Below are positions 1 to 8,770 of a stretch of DNA of 47,548 bases, piece after piece. Each line of letters starts with the position of its first letter. Position 1 is the first letter of the stretch. Origin of the DNA: Myxococcales bacterium (GTDB lineage: Bacteria; Myxococcota_A; Polyangia; Polyangiales; Polyangiaceae); assembly GCA_025354825.1 (NCBI GenBank), contig JANXMC010000211.1, positions 1 to 47,548 of the forward strand. Direction: 5' to 3'. The notes below the pieces were generated by a model. The model was not told where the DNA came from. It did not search any database and was given only the letters and a program-made list of their open reading frames with translations. Both the position numbers and the translations under genes were made by a program.

Positions 1-330
1 GCCGGCGGCATTCGTTACGCCCGAAATCAACGCGTCGAGCTCGCACAATTCCTCGACGATGGGCGACTGCCCATCCACAACAACATGAGCGAGCTCGCAC
101 TTCGACGTGAGGCCATCGGCCGCAAAAACTGGCTCTTCGTCGGCAACGACGAAGGCGGCGACGTCAACGCGGTATTCACCTCACTGCTCGCGAGCTGCGC
201 GCTCCACGCCATCGAGCCCTGGGCGTATCTACGTGACAAGCTCTGTCTGCTGCCCTCGTGGCCCGAGCATCGCGTCCTCGAGCTCTCACCCGTCGAGTGG
301 TCACGCACGCAGGCTCGCGAAGACGTTTAG
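1..330 (+). CDS. IS66-family transposase, C-terminal part (5' end outside window)
   Basis: The frame is open from the first base and ends at a TAG. It reads as the C-terminal catalytic region of an IS66-type DDE transposase. Recognisable blocks are a 'GGIRYARNQ'-like start, 'LPIHNNMSELALRREAIGRK' (N-N followed by the family's catalytic Glu), 'NWLFVGND' and 'IEPWAYLRDKL'. It mobilises an insertion sequence by cutting and joining DNA ends. Whether the gene is whole cannot be told because its start lies off the window. No second IS66 ORF and no terminal repeat are visible downstream. Its orientation is opposite to the IS66 piece at 2428-2964. Confidence 0.85.
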   Translation, partial: AGGIRYARNQRVELAQFLDDGRLPIHNNMSELALRREAIGRKNWLFVGNDEGGDVNAVFTSLLASCALHAIEPWAYLRDKLCLLPSWPEHRVLELSPVEWSRTQAREDV

Positions 331-567
331 CAGCTTCTCGACGCCAACGTGTTCCGGCGCCTCACGCTCGACCGCGGACAGGTAGCCGCTCGGTCGACCG
401 GACGCGGTTCGTCGAACGGATACGACAGAACGTGTCGTTCCGGATCTGCGTGAGCACGGCAAGCTCGCACGCGGCTCGGTCTGTACGTCGCGACGAGAAG
501 GCTTGGAAGGCAAGCGACGCTGACTACTGTGCCAAACCGCGCTCGTCAGCGCAGGCGCTCCCACGGT

Positions 568-2172
568 TCACCGAGCGCGATACCGCCCGTCGAGCGACAT
601 TCGCTCGGACAATGGCCGCAGCAGCGGCTGCGCCTCGTCAGGCCATGATGGCGGCGGCGATACAGCTGGTGCGGTGAGATCGCGATGACCAACGCCTTGC
701 CGCGTGACGAAATACTCACCCTGCCCGAACGAATCGAGGACGAAGGTCACGTCGGTCGTGTACGTCGCTCCCGGAACGGTGAAATAGAACTCGTCTCCCG
801 CGATTTGGTAGAGGCGCGCGGTTCCAGCTTTGCCGACCAGCTCCACCGAAAGTGCCTTTCCCGCGAGCGTGACCTTCATGTCGCCGAGGGACGTGTACGG
901 ATTCTTGTAGGTACCGACGTATCGATTCCAGGTCGACGGATCCGTGCGGTAGTCGGTGATGGCGCCGGTTGGCTGGAGAAACGCGTCGACGGCGTCGAGC
1001 GCCAATCCGTTGGGATCGGACGGGTCGCCGTTGAGAAAAACCGCTACCGCGAAGTTCTTCGAGGGGACGAGCACCCAGCTCGTCCGATATCCCTCGAGCC
1101 GACCGTCGTGTCCGACCACCGACAATCCGCGATAGTCGTACGACAGCATACCATAGCCGTAGCTCGTCGCCGGATCCCAGCCGGTCGCGATCTGCGCGGC
1201 TTCCATCGAATGGACGGACGTCGGCTTCAGAACACCAGCGCCGCGCATCAACATCATTTCGGCGAGATGCGCGTAGTCCTTCACGGTCGCAATCGCGCCG
1301 GCCCATGGAAGCAGGCTGGCGCAATGGAATGCGTTGAGCTCGTAGTGGGTCGTGGGCCCGCCGGGAGCAAGGTAGTGCCCCGTCACGTGATCACCGGCCA
1401 TCGCCTCGCCAACGTCGAACGTCGCCGTCGTCATGCCCGCTGGGACGAGCACGGAATCGTGAATGCGATCCGCGAATGAGACGCCAGTCACCTCGTCGAG
1501 GACGACACCGGCAATGGTGTAACCCGCGTTGGAGTAGTCGAACAGACGGCCCGGCGGAGACCAGAGTGGATCATTGCCGTGGTTCTTCACCCACGTGCGC
1601 TCGTAGCCGTCGACCGTCGGGCAATCGATTTCGTTGATGTCGGGGATACCTGCGGTATGGTCGAGAAGCTGCTCGACCAACACCTTGCTCGCGTCGAAGC
1701 CGACGCCGCGTTTGAAGTACGGGACGTACTCGGTCACCGGATGCGTCAGATCGACTTGGCCCGATTCGACGAGCTCCATCATGCTCGTCGCTACGAGCAC
1801 TTTAGTGAGCGATGCCACGCGAAAGAGGCTGTCAGGAGTCACCGGATCGGTGCCGTCGTCTCGTTTGACGCCCATACCGGCACTGAAGGCGAGCTTGCCG
1901 CGGAGAACCACTGCGATGGCGCCGCCGGGAACCTTCGCCTTGTGAAGCTTAGTGGTGAGATTGGCGACGAGCGCGTCGAACGTGGCTTGCTCGTCCGCGG
2001 TAGGCGCAACGTCAGCTGCGACGTCGGGAAGTGCAGCATCGTCGGTGGAGTCGGCGGAGACGCCGGAGTCGGCGGGAGGCTGCGCGGGTGACGACGAGGA
2101 GCTGCATGCGGAGAGGATGCAAAGGGCGAGGGCGATTGATGCGGAATCACGGACGGCGTGTCGGCGGGACAT
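568..2172 (-). CDS. Secreted serine hydrolase of the class C beta-lactamase / penicillin-binding fold, lipoprotein
   Basis: The 534-residue protein begins with a lipoprotein signal peptide (LSAC, lipidated Cys23) and a Ser/Asp/Pro-rich linker to about residue 60. The catalytic domain shows all three motifs of the family: S121-L-T-K124 (nucleophile and general base), Y213-S-N215 and H355-D-G357. The last 130 residues look like the small beta domain often found after such hydrolases. Members act as esterases, D-aminopeptidases or carboxypeptidases, and true beta-lactamase activity cannot be assumed. It should sit at the outer membrane or periplasmic face. It lies alone between two IS66 pieces, so it may be passenger DNA. 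The 237 bases between the IS66 stop at 330 and this gene show no recognisable gene. Confidence 0.9.
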   Translation of the reverse strand: MSRRHAVRDSASIALALCILSACSSSSSPAQPPADSGVSADSTDDAALPDVAADVAPTADEQATFDALVANLTTKLHKAKVPGGAIAVVLRGKLAFSAGMGVKRDDGTDPVTPDSLFRVASLTKVLVATSMMELVESGQVDLTHPVTEYVPYFKRGVGFDASKVLVEQLLDHTAGIPDINEIDCPTVDGYERTWVKNHGNDPLWSPPGRLFDYSNAGYTIAGVVLDEVTGVSFADRIHDSVLVPAGMTTATFDVGEAMAGDHVTGHYLAPGGPTTHYELNAFHCASLLPWAGAIATVKDYAHLAEMMLMRGAGVLKPTSVHSMEAAQIATGWDPATSYGYGMLSYDYRGLSVVGHDGRLEGYRTSWVLVPSKNFAVAVFLNGDPSDPNGLALDAVDAFLQPTGAITDYRTDPSTWNRYVGTYKNPYTSLGDMKVTLAGKALSVELVGKAGTARLYQIAGDEFYFTVPGATYTTDVTFVLDSFGQGEYFVTRQGVGHRDLTAPAVSPPPSWPDEAQPLLRPLSERMSLDGRYRAR

Positions 2173-2427
2173 GCCGTTTGAGGATGCCTGAAGGCGTGGC
2201 CGCGTCTAGCGGCGTTCGCACGGTCGGGTGCGCCGGACGGACGCCTACGATGTGCGCAAACGCTGCGATTGGTGCATCGCTCGTCAGCCCGTGAAGCACA
2301 TCTGTGGACACTGACTGTCAGGTTTCGAGCGCGCGTCGATTTCGTGAGGTTCGTCGACGCCAGGCTCCCTCTGCGCATGACACTGCAGGTTGGCGCGCCG
2401 TGGTGGCGTCGGACGACGATGCGGCCA

Positions 2428-2964
2428 GTGCTTGGCCTGATAGTCGAAGAAGATATGGTCGCGATCGGCCAGGACGACGAAGAAGTGTCCTTTTCGGCAG
2501 GTTTGTCGTCGTCCGTCGTCGAGTGGCTCGGGTTGAATCGAGACGCCGGTGGCGTCGGTGGAGAGACAGAAGGCGTTTGCGATCGTCTCGCGTCGCGCCG
2601 CCTCGACGATGAAGCCGAGGACGGCGCCGATCTCTTCGGCGTAGCGTGCCATCGTGCCGCGATCGAGGCTGAACCCCTCGCGCGCGAACTGCTGCTCGAG
2701 GCGATGAAAGGGCATACCCGTGGGGTATTTCTGCACGAGCAGGTGCGCGATCATCGAGGGAGCGAGCATGCCGCGGCGAGCGATCTCGCGCGGGCATGGC
2801 GCTCGGACGAAACACGTCGTTGCGGACGCGGCGCTTGGCTCCGAGATCGCGGTCGAGGCTTCGGTCGGTTGCGGCGTCGCGTCGTGCTTCTTCTTGTAGA
2901 CGGCAGGCGTAGCGGCTACGTGCAGCTCGACGCCGACGTGTCCGCCGATGAGCAGGCGCTCGCT
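2428..2964 (-). pseudogene. IS66-family transposase fragment (middle part)
   Basis: On the minus strand the frame shows an IS66 core: 'RRGMLAPSMIAHLLVQKYPT', 'MPFHRLEQQF', then 'LSTDATGVSIQP' with the first catalytic Asp of the DDE triad, followed by 'GHFFVVLADRDHIFFDYQ'. Similarity stops at about 2428, where the family should continue with the second Asp and the C-terminal Glu region. Upstream of about 2964 the reading is low-complexity Arg-rich and not transposase-like. It is therefore a truncated remnant with no activity expected. The Cys-rich lipoprotein gene begins its 3' end only about 220 bases away, which suggests an old insertion between these genes. Confidence 0.8.
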
Positions 2965-3182
2965 GACGCCGCCACGAGCGGTCCTCACGCGCTTCCGACA
3001 GGGACGTGGCTCGGCGGCGGCGGTCAGTTCTCGGCGCGCGCCGACCAGGCCGAGCACGCCATCGTCGAAGCGGCGTCGGCGGCGATCGGTGATCGTCGCG
3101 CGGCTCGAAGCCGATGGGATCGGCCGTGGTCGGCGTCCGTAACCGGACACCCAAGCGTGACAGCGACGATGACGAGGAGCGC

Positions 3183-3893
3183 TCACCTCGGCTCGCACCC
3201 GCCCGGCGACCCCGAGCACGTGCCGGAGGTGAACGCGATGCAGCGTCCGCCGCCGCACTGCGTATCGTCCCTGCACGGCTCGACGCAGACCTCATTCCCG
3301 ACGTCGGTCAGCGATACGCAGCAGTACCCGCCCCCGCACGACTTCGCGGTGCTGCAGCACCCGTAGGCGCTGCCGTCCGCCTTCCCCTTGCACACGAACG
3401 GTCCCGCGGGGTTGCCACTCGCGTCTGCCTGCGGCGCGCAACACCCGCTCGCGCACTCGGTCGTCTTGCTGCAGAGGCACGTCTGGCCGGCGACGACGCC
3501 GTTCGGGAGGCACGCCGCGCCACCCGCGACCAGCTGCGTGCAGCAGCCTTTCGCGGCCGGACACTGGCTGCTCGTTGTGCAGGACTGCGCGCACGTCTTC
3601 GTGCCCGTCCCGTCGTCGACGCACGCCGCGCCCGTCGCGCAACAGCTCCCGCCGCAGGACGGCCGGCCATCGGGACAGCCCGTGCCGGCATCGGTCGCGA
3701 CGCACTGGCACGCGCCGAAGCCCGCGCCGGCCTTGTCGCACGTCTGCGACCCTGTCGCGCCGGTCGGACATACGCAGGCTTGCGTCGTGCCGGGCGTGCA
3801 CGACTGCGCCGTCCCACTGCTTCCGCTGGAACAGCCCGTCGAGGCACCTGCCGCGAATGCCCACACCACGATCACCACCGCGCTCGTCCTCAT
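3183..3893 (-). CDS. Cysteine-rich secreted lipoprotein
   Basis: The 236-residue protein has an N-terminal signal peptide ending in a lipobox (STGC, Cys21). The mature part is packed with Cys pairs in short repeats of the kind 'CGGSCC', 'KGCCT', 'SGCC', 'YGCC' and 'GYCC'. Such proteins are common in myxobacteria and are presumed to be disulfide-stabilised surface proteins, but no function is established and I assign none. It is divergent from the XRE-type regulator at 3988. The 94-base gap between them holds an 8-bp inverted repeat and an AT-rich box, so the regulator may control it. The start ATG was chosen because it gives the complete signal peptide. Confidence 0.8.
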   Translation of the reverse strand: MRTSAVVIVVWAFAAGASTGCSSGSSGTAQSCTPGTTQACVCPTGATGSQTCDKAGAGFGACQCVATDAGTGCPDGRPSCGGSCCATGAACVDDGTGTKTCAQSCTTSSQCPAAKGCCTQLVAGGAACLPNGVVAGQTCLCSKTTECASGCCAPQADASGNPAGPFVCKGKADGSAYGCCSTAKSCGGGYCCVSLTDVGNEVCVEPCRDDTQCGGGRCIAFTSGTCSGSPGGCEPR

Positions 3894-3927
3894 CGCGTAC
3901 CTCCGCCGGCGAGGCGCCGGTTCACGT

Positions 3928-3956
3928 AAACAGCTTACATATTATCTTAGCTGTTT
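3928..3956. promoter_or_regulatory. Candidate operator/promoter between the Cys-rich lipoprotein and XRE genes
   Basis: AAACAGCT (3928-3935) is repeated as a perfect inverted copy AGCTGTTT (3949-3956), with 13 AT-rich bases between. The spacer includes TATTAT (3940-3945), a good -10 element for the plus-strand regulator. An AT-rich palindrome in this GC-rich setting, directly in front of an XRE regulator, fits an autoregulatory operator. Binding is inference. Confidence 0.55.
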
Positions 3957-3987
3957 TAGGAGACACAACTGGCGCGTCCTGCGAGGC

Positions 3988-4260
3988 GTGCCGGACGCGG
4001 ACAAGACCATCAAGAACGTGGGCAAGCGCGTGGCCGAGCTCCGGGAGACGGCGGGGCTCACCCAGGACCAGCTCGCCGAGCAGGTCGAGATGGACGCCCA
4101 GAATCTCCGCTCGATCGAAGCCGGGCGGCGAAACCTGACCATTCGGACGATGTGCCGGTTGGCGACCGCCCTGAAGTGCTCGATGCCGGACCTTTTCCTG
4201 CCGACGAAGCGACCGAAGCGAGGCCCGGGACGGCCGCGGAAACGCACCGAAGGAGCGTAG
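3988..4260 (+). CDS. XRE/Cro-type helix-turn-helix transcriptional regulator
   Basis: The product is about 90 residues and almost entirely an HTH_3 domain: 'VGKRVAELRETAGLTQDQLA' is helix 1-2, and 'AQNLRSIEAGRRNLTIRTMC' contains the recognition helix and the family's typical 'IEAG' turn. The short basic tail is 'RPKRGPGRPRKR', which resembles an AT-hook. The frame is open far upstream, but that part antisenses the lipoprotein gene, so I take the GTG at 3988. A CTG at 3979 behind the AGGAGA at 3958-3963 is an alternative. The size and architecture fit small repressors of restriction-modification, toxin-antitoxin or phage type. It probably binds the palindrome at 3928-3956. Confidence 0.85.
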   Translation: MPDADKTIKNVGKRVAELRETAGLTQDQLAEQVEMDAQNLRSIEAGRRNLTIRTMCRLATALKCSMPDLFLPTKRPKRGPGRPRKRTEGA

Positions 4261-4379
4261 TGCCCATCCGTTGCGGTGATCTTGCCGGGGGCTTCACCGG
4301 AGCCCTTCGATTTTATGAAGTAATTTCAATCACTTATGAATACGGCGAGCTCGGCAAGGGTCTGGCCGTATCATTTGGC

Positions 4380-5147
4380 ATGGTCGCGCCAAGCATCATG
4401 ACGCGTGTCGAAGCAACGGTGCGCTGGGGTATCAGCCGAAGCACGCTGATTCGAGCGGAAGGCACCTCGCTCACGCCCATCCGTGGCGCGGATGGCGACA
4501 TCTCCTACGCCACAAGCGAGCTCGAGGCCTTGGCCGCGAAGAAGCGCCGGCGCGCCAGCAACGACCCCTCGGCGCTCGATGGTGAGAGTGTCGCCGCGAT
4601 CTTCGATTCCCTCGCGGGAGGAGCGTCGCTCGCCGATGTCGTCCGCAAGTTCCGCCTTCACCCCGACCTCGTCGAGACGATCGCGGAGCGCTGGCGCCAC
4701 ATGAAGGCGACGACCCTCGCGCTGTCGCCGCGGGAGGTGGGTCTGCTCCTCGAAGAATTCGGCGTCGAGGACCCGCCCAGCGTGGGCGCCCTCACCGAGC
4801 TGCTCGCCGTCGCGGCTGAGCATCGGAAGAAGACGACGATGAAATTGCTGCAGGGGTCGCCAGTGCCGGACGGAGAGACCTCCAAGAACGACTTCCTCGC
4901 CGCAGTCGTCGGCCGCCTCGAGAAGGAGTTTCGGCACGAGCTCACGCACGACGAGGAATTCGTGGCGTTGGTGGCGGCCGAAGCGCCCAGCCTGTTCGAG
5001 AACCCCGAGCAGCTCGACGATGCCATCCTGTGGATCTGGCAGGAGGCTCTTCGCCGTCTTCGAGCCGCCCACCATCGACGCAACATTGTCGGCAGCCCAG
5101 CGCCCGAGCAACCGGCCGGCCCGTCGAGAAGCCGAGCTCGCAAATAG
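4380..5147 (+). CDS. Uncharacterised protein with a possible MerR-like N-terminal DNA-binding segment
   Basis: The product has 255 residues if the ATG at 4380 is used; a Met seven codons further is possible. Residues about 8-50, with 'TVRWGISRSTLIRAEGTSLT' followed by a 'GDISYATSELEAL' block, resemble the helix-turn-helix plus wing of MerR/excisionase-like proteins. A second region (about 65-100, 'LAGGASLADVVRKFRLHPDL') resembles a helix-turn-helix used in domains that sense 'rules' of DNA, as in transposase-like or phage regulators. The rest is helical and acidic with a basic C-terminus. I do not recognise a characterised family. It sits in a row of small regulators and may belong to the mobile region. 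The 119 bases upstream are unusually AT-rich and may hold its promoter. Confidence 0.6.
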   Translation: MVAPSIMTRVEATVRWGISRSTLIRAEGTSLTPIRGADGDISYATSELEALAAKKRRRASNDPSALDGESVAAIFDSLAGGASLADVVRKFRLHPDLVETIAERWRHMKATTLALSPREVGLLLEEFGVEDPPSVGALTELLAVAAEHRKKTTMKLLQGSPVPDGETSKNDFLAAVVGRLEKEFRHELTHDEEFVALVAAEAPSLFENPEQLDDAILWIWQEALRRLRAAHHRRNIVGSPAPEQPAGPSRSRARK

Positions 5148-5346
5148 GCAACCCCTCCCCCTCTACAACTGCGATTACGCAACGGGTCCCCCCTCGTATC
5201 TCGACGATGAAGCTCCATGGAATCCCATTGCGGTGGGGGATCCCTTTTCTATCTCTCGTAGTGCGCGTGCACCGGTTCACACTCGTGCGCTGCACACAGG
5301 CACAATCGAGTTGCTCCCAAACCGGATTGCTCACACCCTCTCGCCA

Positions 5347-5580
5347 ATGGACTCCAGTCGAACGTCGACCCTCCCGAAGACGCAATCCGTCCGTCTCGAC
5401 GATGCGATGCTTCAGAGGGTCGACGCCGTCGCCCGCGCGCTCTCATTGCGAACCTTGGGCGTGCGCGTCAGCCGCTCCGAGGCGCTGCGCATCATCCTCG
5501 CGCGCGGCCTCGAGGTCGTCGAATACGAGTGCCATGTCGTCGCTGTACAACGGACTGCCCCGACGACGGGCGGCATGTAG
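5347..5580 (+). CDS. Small ribbon-helix-helix-type DNA-binding protein
   Basis: The 77-residue product starts at ATG 5347. The segment 'KTQSVRLDDAMLQRVDAVAR' is a beta strand followed by a helix, and 'VSRSEALRIILARGLEVVE' is the second helix, the layout of the Arc/MetJ/CopG fold. Such proteins repress antitoxin, plasmid or phage genes. No toxin gene is recognisable next to it; the next gene (5664) is uncharacterised. The frame is open further upstream, but that part is low-complexity and overlaps the preceding stop, so the ATG start is preferred. Confidence 0.65.
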   Translation: MDSSRTSTLPKTQSVRLDDAMLQRVDAVARALSLRTLGVRVSRSEALRIILARGLEVVEYECHVVAVQRTAPTTGGM

Positions 5581-5663
5581 CGCCGCGACGTTCGCCAAGC
5601 GAAGCTCCCCGCATGGCGATCGATCCGACGAAGCGCTTTCGGTAGACCCACGAGGAGGATGGA

Positions 5664-6374
5664 ATGACGGCTGACGGCGACGACGAGACGCCGGTCGCGA
5701 CACCGGACGCAGAGGCGCTCCATCGAGCCTGGAACGGCCCCTTCCGCATTCCCACCGAGGAGCTCACCGAATTCGCAGCCAGGAATGCGCCCGCGGTCGC
5801 GCTCTACGCGCCGCTCCTCCAGGCCTTGGCCGAACGCCTGCGCATGCACCACCACCGGCGCGACGACGACACCGACATCGAACCACCGCTCGCCGCCCGC
5901 GCCCGCGAGCTCGCCCACAAGCTGCTCCTCGTCGGCTACTTCCCCAAGGCACCGCGCGCGTACGTCGACGACGCCCAGCGCCTCGCGCGACACGCGCGCG
6001 ACCTCGGCTACGGCGCCAAGCCTTGGCAGGAGGACCTCAAGACCGCGCTCATCCTCGAGCTGGCACGGGCCAAACGTGATGAGAAGGGCTTCCTCGAGAA
6101 GCCGCTCGCCTTCGTGCGGGTGGTACTCACGACGCTCCGGTTGATCGCCCCCGAGCTCCCCGACGTGCTGAAGAAGCCACCAGAGGACGACATCCTCGGC
6201 GCGGCGGCCACGTTCAAGACGATGCGCGTGCGAGGGGCGTACGAGAAGGGCGCGAAGGCGCCAGGCCGGAACACCGTGCAGATTCATGGGGCGATGAAGA
6301 GGTTTGCCGAGGCGTTTGGGTTGGAGGTGCCGGCGTTCGAGAAGGATACGAGGAGGAAGAGGACCGGGGGTTGA
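5664..6374 (+). CDS. Uncharacterised helical protein
   Basis: The 236-residue product begins at an ATG preceded by AGGAGG (around 5651), the strongest ribosome-binding site in the area, so the start is reliable. It is predominantly helical, rich in Leu, Arg and Ala, with no signal peptide or membrane segment and no motif that I recognise. The C-terminal third ('AAATFKTMRVRGAYEKGAKA') is basic. It follows the ribbon-helix-helix gene by 83 bases and may be co-transcribed with it. Codon use matches its neighbours. A structural comparison would be needed to say more. Confidence 0.6.
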   Translation: MTADGDDETPVATPDAEALHRAWNGPFRIPTEELTEFAARNAPAVALYAPLLQALAERLRMHHHRRDDDTDIEPPLAARARELAHKLLLVGYFPKAPRAYVDDAQRLARHARDLGYGAKPWQEDLKTALILELARAKRDEKGFLEKPLAFVRVVLTTLRLIAPELPDVLKKPPEDDILGAAATFKTMRVRGAYEKGAKAPGRNTVQIHGAMKRFAEAFGLEVPAFEKDTRRKRTGG

Positions 6375-6530
6375 CCCCGTGGGGAGGGCGTCGGCAGACC
6401 CCATCGCTTCCGCGAATAGTCGTCCTTCGCTCCTCCGCGTGCTTGATGTTCTTGACCACGCCGTGCCATCTTTGCCCGCTCGGGTGCGGTGATTCGGTCG
6501 CCGACTCCTCGGTGTACTCTGCGAGATGAC

Positions 6531-7328
6531 ATGAGCAGCGTGACCTCCATCGAGTGGACTGACGCGACCTGGAACCCAGTTCGTGGCTGCGCCAAGGTGA
6601 GTCCCGGCTGTAAGCACTGCTACGCCGAGACGTTCGCTGAGCGATTCCGTGGCGTGCCAGGTCATCCCTACGAGCAAGGCTTCGATGTACGACTCGTCCC
6701 CGACAAACTCGCCGAACCTCTCAAGTGGGCTGAACCGAGGCTCGTCTTCGTGAACTCGATGAGCGATCTCTTCCAGGTCGACGTGCCAGATTCGTACGTG
6801 GTGGCAGCCTTCGACCTGATGCGCCGAGCCGACTGGCACGTGTACCAAGTGCTGACGAAGCGCGCCCTTCGGATGCGTCGGTTCGCAAGATCGCATCGCG
6901 AGATTGCGACGATGAACCACGTCTGGCTCGGGGTCAGCGTTGAAGATCGCAAGTACGGGTTGCCGCGGATCGAGCAACTGCAGGAGACGCCGGCTTCGAC
7001 ACGCTTCTTGAGCATCGAACCGCTACTGGAGGATCTGGGTCGCATCGATCTCACCGGCATTTCCTGGGTAATCGTTGGCGGCGAGAGCGGCCCGCATGCC
7101 CGGCCAGTGCACAAGGAATGGGTGCTCGCGATCCGAGACCAGTGCCGTGCGGCGAGCGTTCCGTTCTTCTTCAAGCAGTGGGGCGGCGTGCAGAAGTCCA
7201 AGCATGGGCGGAGTCTCGACGGTCGCCTTTACGACGAGATGCCCGCACTCCCAGCACGCGCGGCGCCGACGGCGGCAAGACGGCGTACCCTTATCTCCAA
7301 CTTCACCTTGCCGGTCGTGCATGGCTAG
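6531..7328 (+). CDS. Gp37/Gp68 family (DUF5131) three-Cys-motif protein, copy 1
   Basis: The 265-residue product carries the family hallmark near its N-terminus, 'GCAKVSPGCKHCYAE' (C20, C27, C30, a CX6CX2C arrangement), after 'IEWTDATWNP'. Further conserved blocks are 'VFVNSMSDLF', 'YQVLTKRA', 'WLGVSVE', 'RFLSIEPLL', 'WVIVGGESG' and 'PFFFKQWGG'. The Cys set resembles the cluster-binding motif of radical SAM enzymes, and the family is believed to bind an Fe-S cluster, but no reaction is established. It overlaps the downstream partner gene tcmP by 8 bases, the expected family pairing. The ATG at 6531 is chosen because it directly precedes the conserved block. Confidence 0.9.
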   Translation: MSSVTSIEWTDATWNPVRGCAKVSPGCKHCYAETFAERFRGVPGHPYEQGFDVRLVPDKLAEPLKWAEPRLVFVNSMSDLFQVDVPDSYVVAAFDLMRRADWHVYQVLTKRALRMRRFARSHREIATMNHVWLGVSVEDRKYGLPRIEQLQETPASTRFLSIEPLLEDLGRIDLTGISWVIVGGESGPHARPVHKEWVLAIRDQCRAASVPFFFKQWGGVQKSKHGRSLDGRLYDEMPALPARAAPTAARRRTLISNFTLPVVHG

Positions 7329-8613
7329 AGCGCCGTATGTCTGGGACCTGGCTGCTCCACCTCGGATCGGGATTCACAGCCGCGCGAAGCACCGCATCCT
7401 CGGCGAGTACCTGCGCCGCTACGTAAGGGTGCTGACGTCTTCGGCACCCGGCATGGAAGCGCTAAATTTGGCGGTCATCGATGGATTCGCGGGTGGCGGT
7501 CGGTACCTCGCCGACGACGGCGAGTTGGTCGACGGGTCACCATTCGTCGCGATCGATGCGCTTCGCGAGGCCGAGGTCTCCCTCAACGCGAATCGACGGA
7601 AGCCGATCAAGGTCAACGCGCGCTTCTACTTCGTCGACGAAGACGCGCCCGCCATGAGCTGCCTCCGCACGTTGATCGATCGGCGTCCCGACCTGTGCCG
7701 CGACAAGGATGGAGCGTCCGTCAGAACGTTCAACTTGGCGTTCGCCGATGCACTCCCCGCCGTCATCGCCGACATCAAGCGAAGCCGCGCGAAACAGCCT
7801 CGCGCGATCTTCATCCTAGACCAATACGGCTACACGGACGTTCCCGTGGGCATGCTCAGGACGATCTTCAGAGAGCTTCCTCGCGCAGAAGCATTCGTCA
7901 CGATCGCCGTCGGTTGGATAGCCGCATATCTTCGCGACCCGGCCGACATCGCTCAGCGGCTTGGCGTGCCGCGCGATCGGATCGCGGAACTCGCGACAAC
8001 CCTTCGTGAAGAGGATGCCCTCGACGTGCGAGCCGGGCGCGACCGTGGGCACTTCTTCCTCATTCAACGAATTCTCAGGGAGGCTTTCGTTCGCGATACC
8101 ACGCAGTTTTACACGCCATTCTTCATCGTCTCGCGCGACAGCAATCGAGCGTACTGGTTGCTTCACCTCGCGAACAGCTCGAAGGCCCACGATGTCGTGA
8201 AGACCTTGCACTGGGAGTACGAGAACCACTTCCAGCACTTCGGGAAGGCCGGGCTCGACATGCTCGGCTACGATCCAGAGCGCGACGCCGATCTCACAAG
8301 GCAGGCTTCGTTTTGGTTCGACCACGACGCGCGAGAGCGGACTAGGGCAGCGCTCCGAGGCGCCGTGGCAGACCGGCTTGGAAGGGGATCGGGCGCCGTC
8401 ACCTTCGACGATCTCTACGCCGGGGTCTGCAACGAGACGCCCGCCACGAAGACCATCTTGGGCGACGCCGTTTGCGATCTCGCGGCCGAAGGCAGCGTCA
8501 CCAAGACGGGCGCCGCGGGGGAGCACCGCGAAGCTCGGACGGTGCCGCGTGGAGACGACATGCTTACAAGGTCGCGGCAGATCTTTCTCGATCTCGGAAA
8601 GCGTCGTCCGTAG
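7321..8613 (+). CDS. tcmP: Three-Cys-motif partner protein, TcmP-like, copy 1
   Basis: The 430-residue protein starts at an ATG inside the end of the Gp37/Gp68 gene. It has a Rossmann/methyltransferase-like pattern: 'VIDGFAGGG' (residues 52-60) resembles the SAM-binding glycine loop, and 'FILDQYG' (164-170) takes the place of the catalytic 'DPPY' motif. The C-terminal third contains a domain like that of DNA-associated winged helices. TcmP proteins are defined by occurring next to PF07505 (Gp37/Gp68) proteins. A methyltransferase role is a fold-level inference only. It is 112 residues longer than copy 2 and shares little beyond the motifs. Confidence 0.85.
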   Translation: MARAPYVWDLAAPPRIGIHSRAKHRILGEYLRRYVRVLTSSAPGMEALNLAVIDGFAGGGRYLADDGELVDGSPFVAIDALREAEVSLNANRRKPIKVNARFYFVDEDAPAMSCLRTLIDRRPDLCRDKDGASVRTFNLAFADALPAVIADIKRSRAKQPRAIFILDQYGYTDVPVGMLRTIFRELPRAEAFVTIAVGWIAAYLRDPADIAQRLGVPRDRIAELATTLREEDALDVRAGRDRGHFFLIQRILREAFVRDTTQFYTPFFIVSRDSNRAYWLLHLANSSKAHDVVKTLHWEYENHFQHFGKAGLDMLGYDPERDADLTRQASFWFDHDARERTRAALRGAVADRLGRGSGAVTFDDLYAGVCNETPATKTILGDAVCDLAAEGSVTKTGAAGEHREARTVPRGDDMLTRSRQIFLDLGKRRP

Positions 8614-8770
8614 GGCGCTTCCATCACGGGTCTGGCGAGAAGCTGTCACCGAGATTGTTGGACATACTCTCCGCGATCTTCGTAATCACGACGCGCCGAT
8701 CCTGGGCGATTCTGATAGGCGGATTTTCTAACCGACAACTAGATCAACTGTCTTGCCCGAGAGACCCTCA

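Noticed and set aside
685-1479. Plus-strand ORF inside the serine hydrolase gene
   Set aside because: Shadow of the minus-strand gene; no motifs and atypical composition.
4152-4379. Earlier start for the MerR-like gene
   Set aside because: It would overlap the end of the XRE gene and adds residues without any family pattern.
8614-8770. Intrinsic terminator between TcmP copy 1 and the anchored protein gene
   Set aside because: No hairpin followed by a T run was found by eye.
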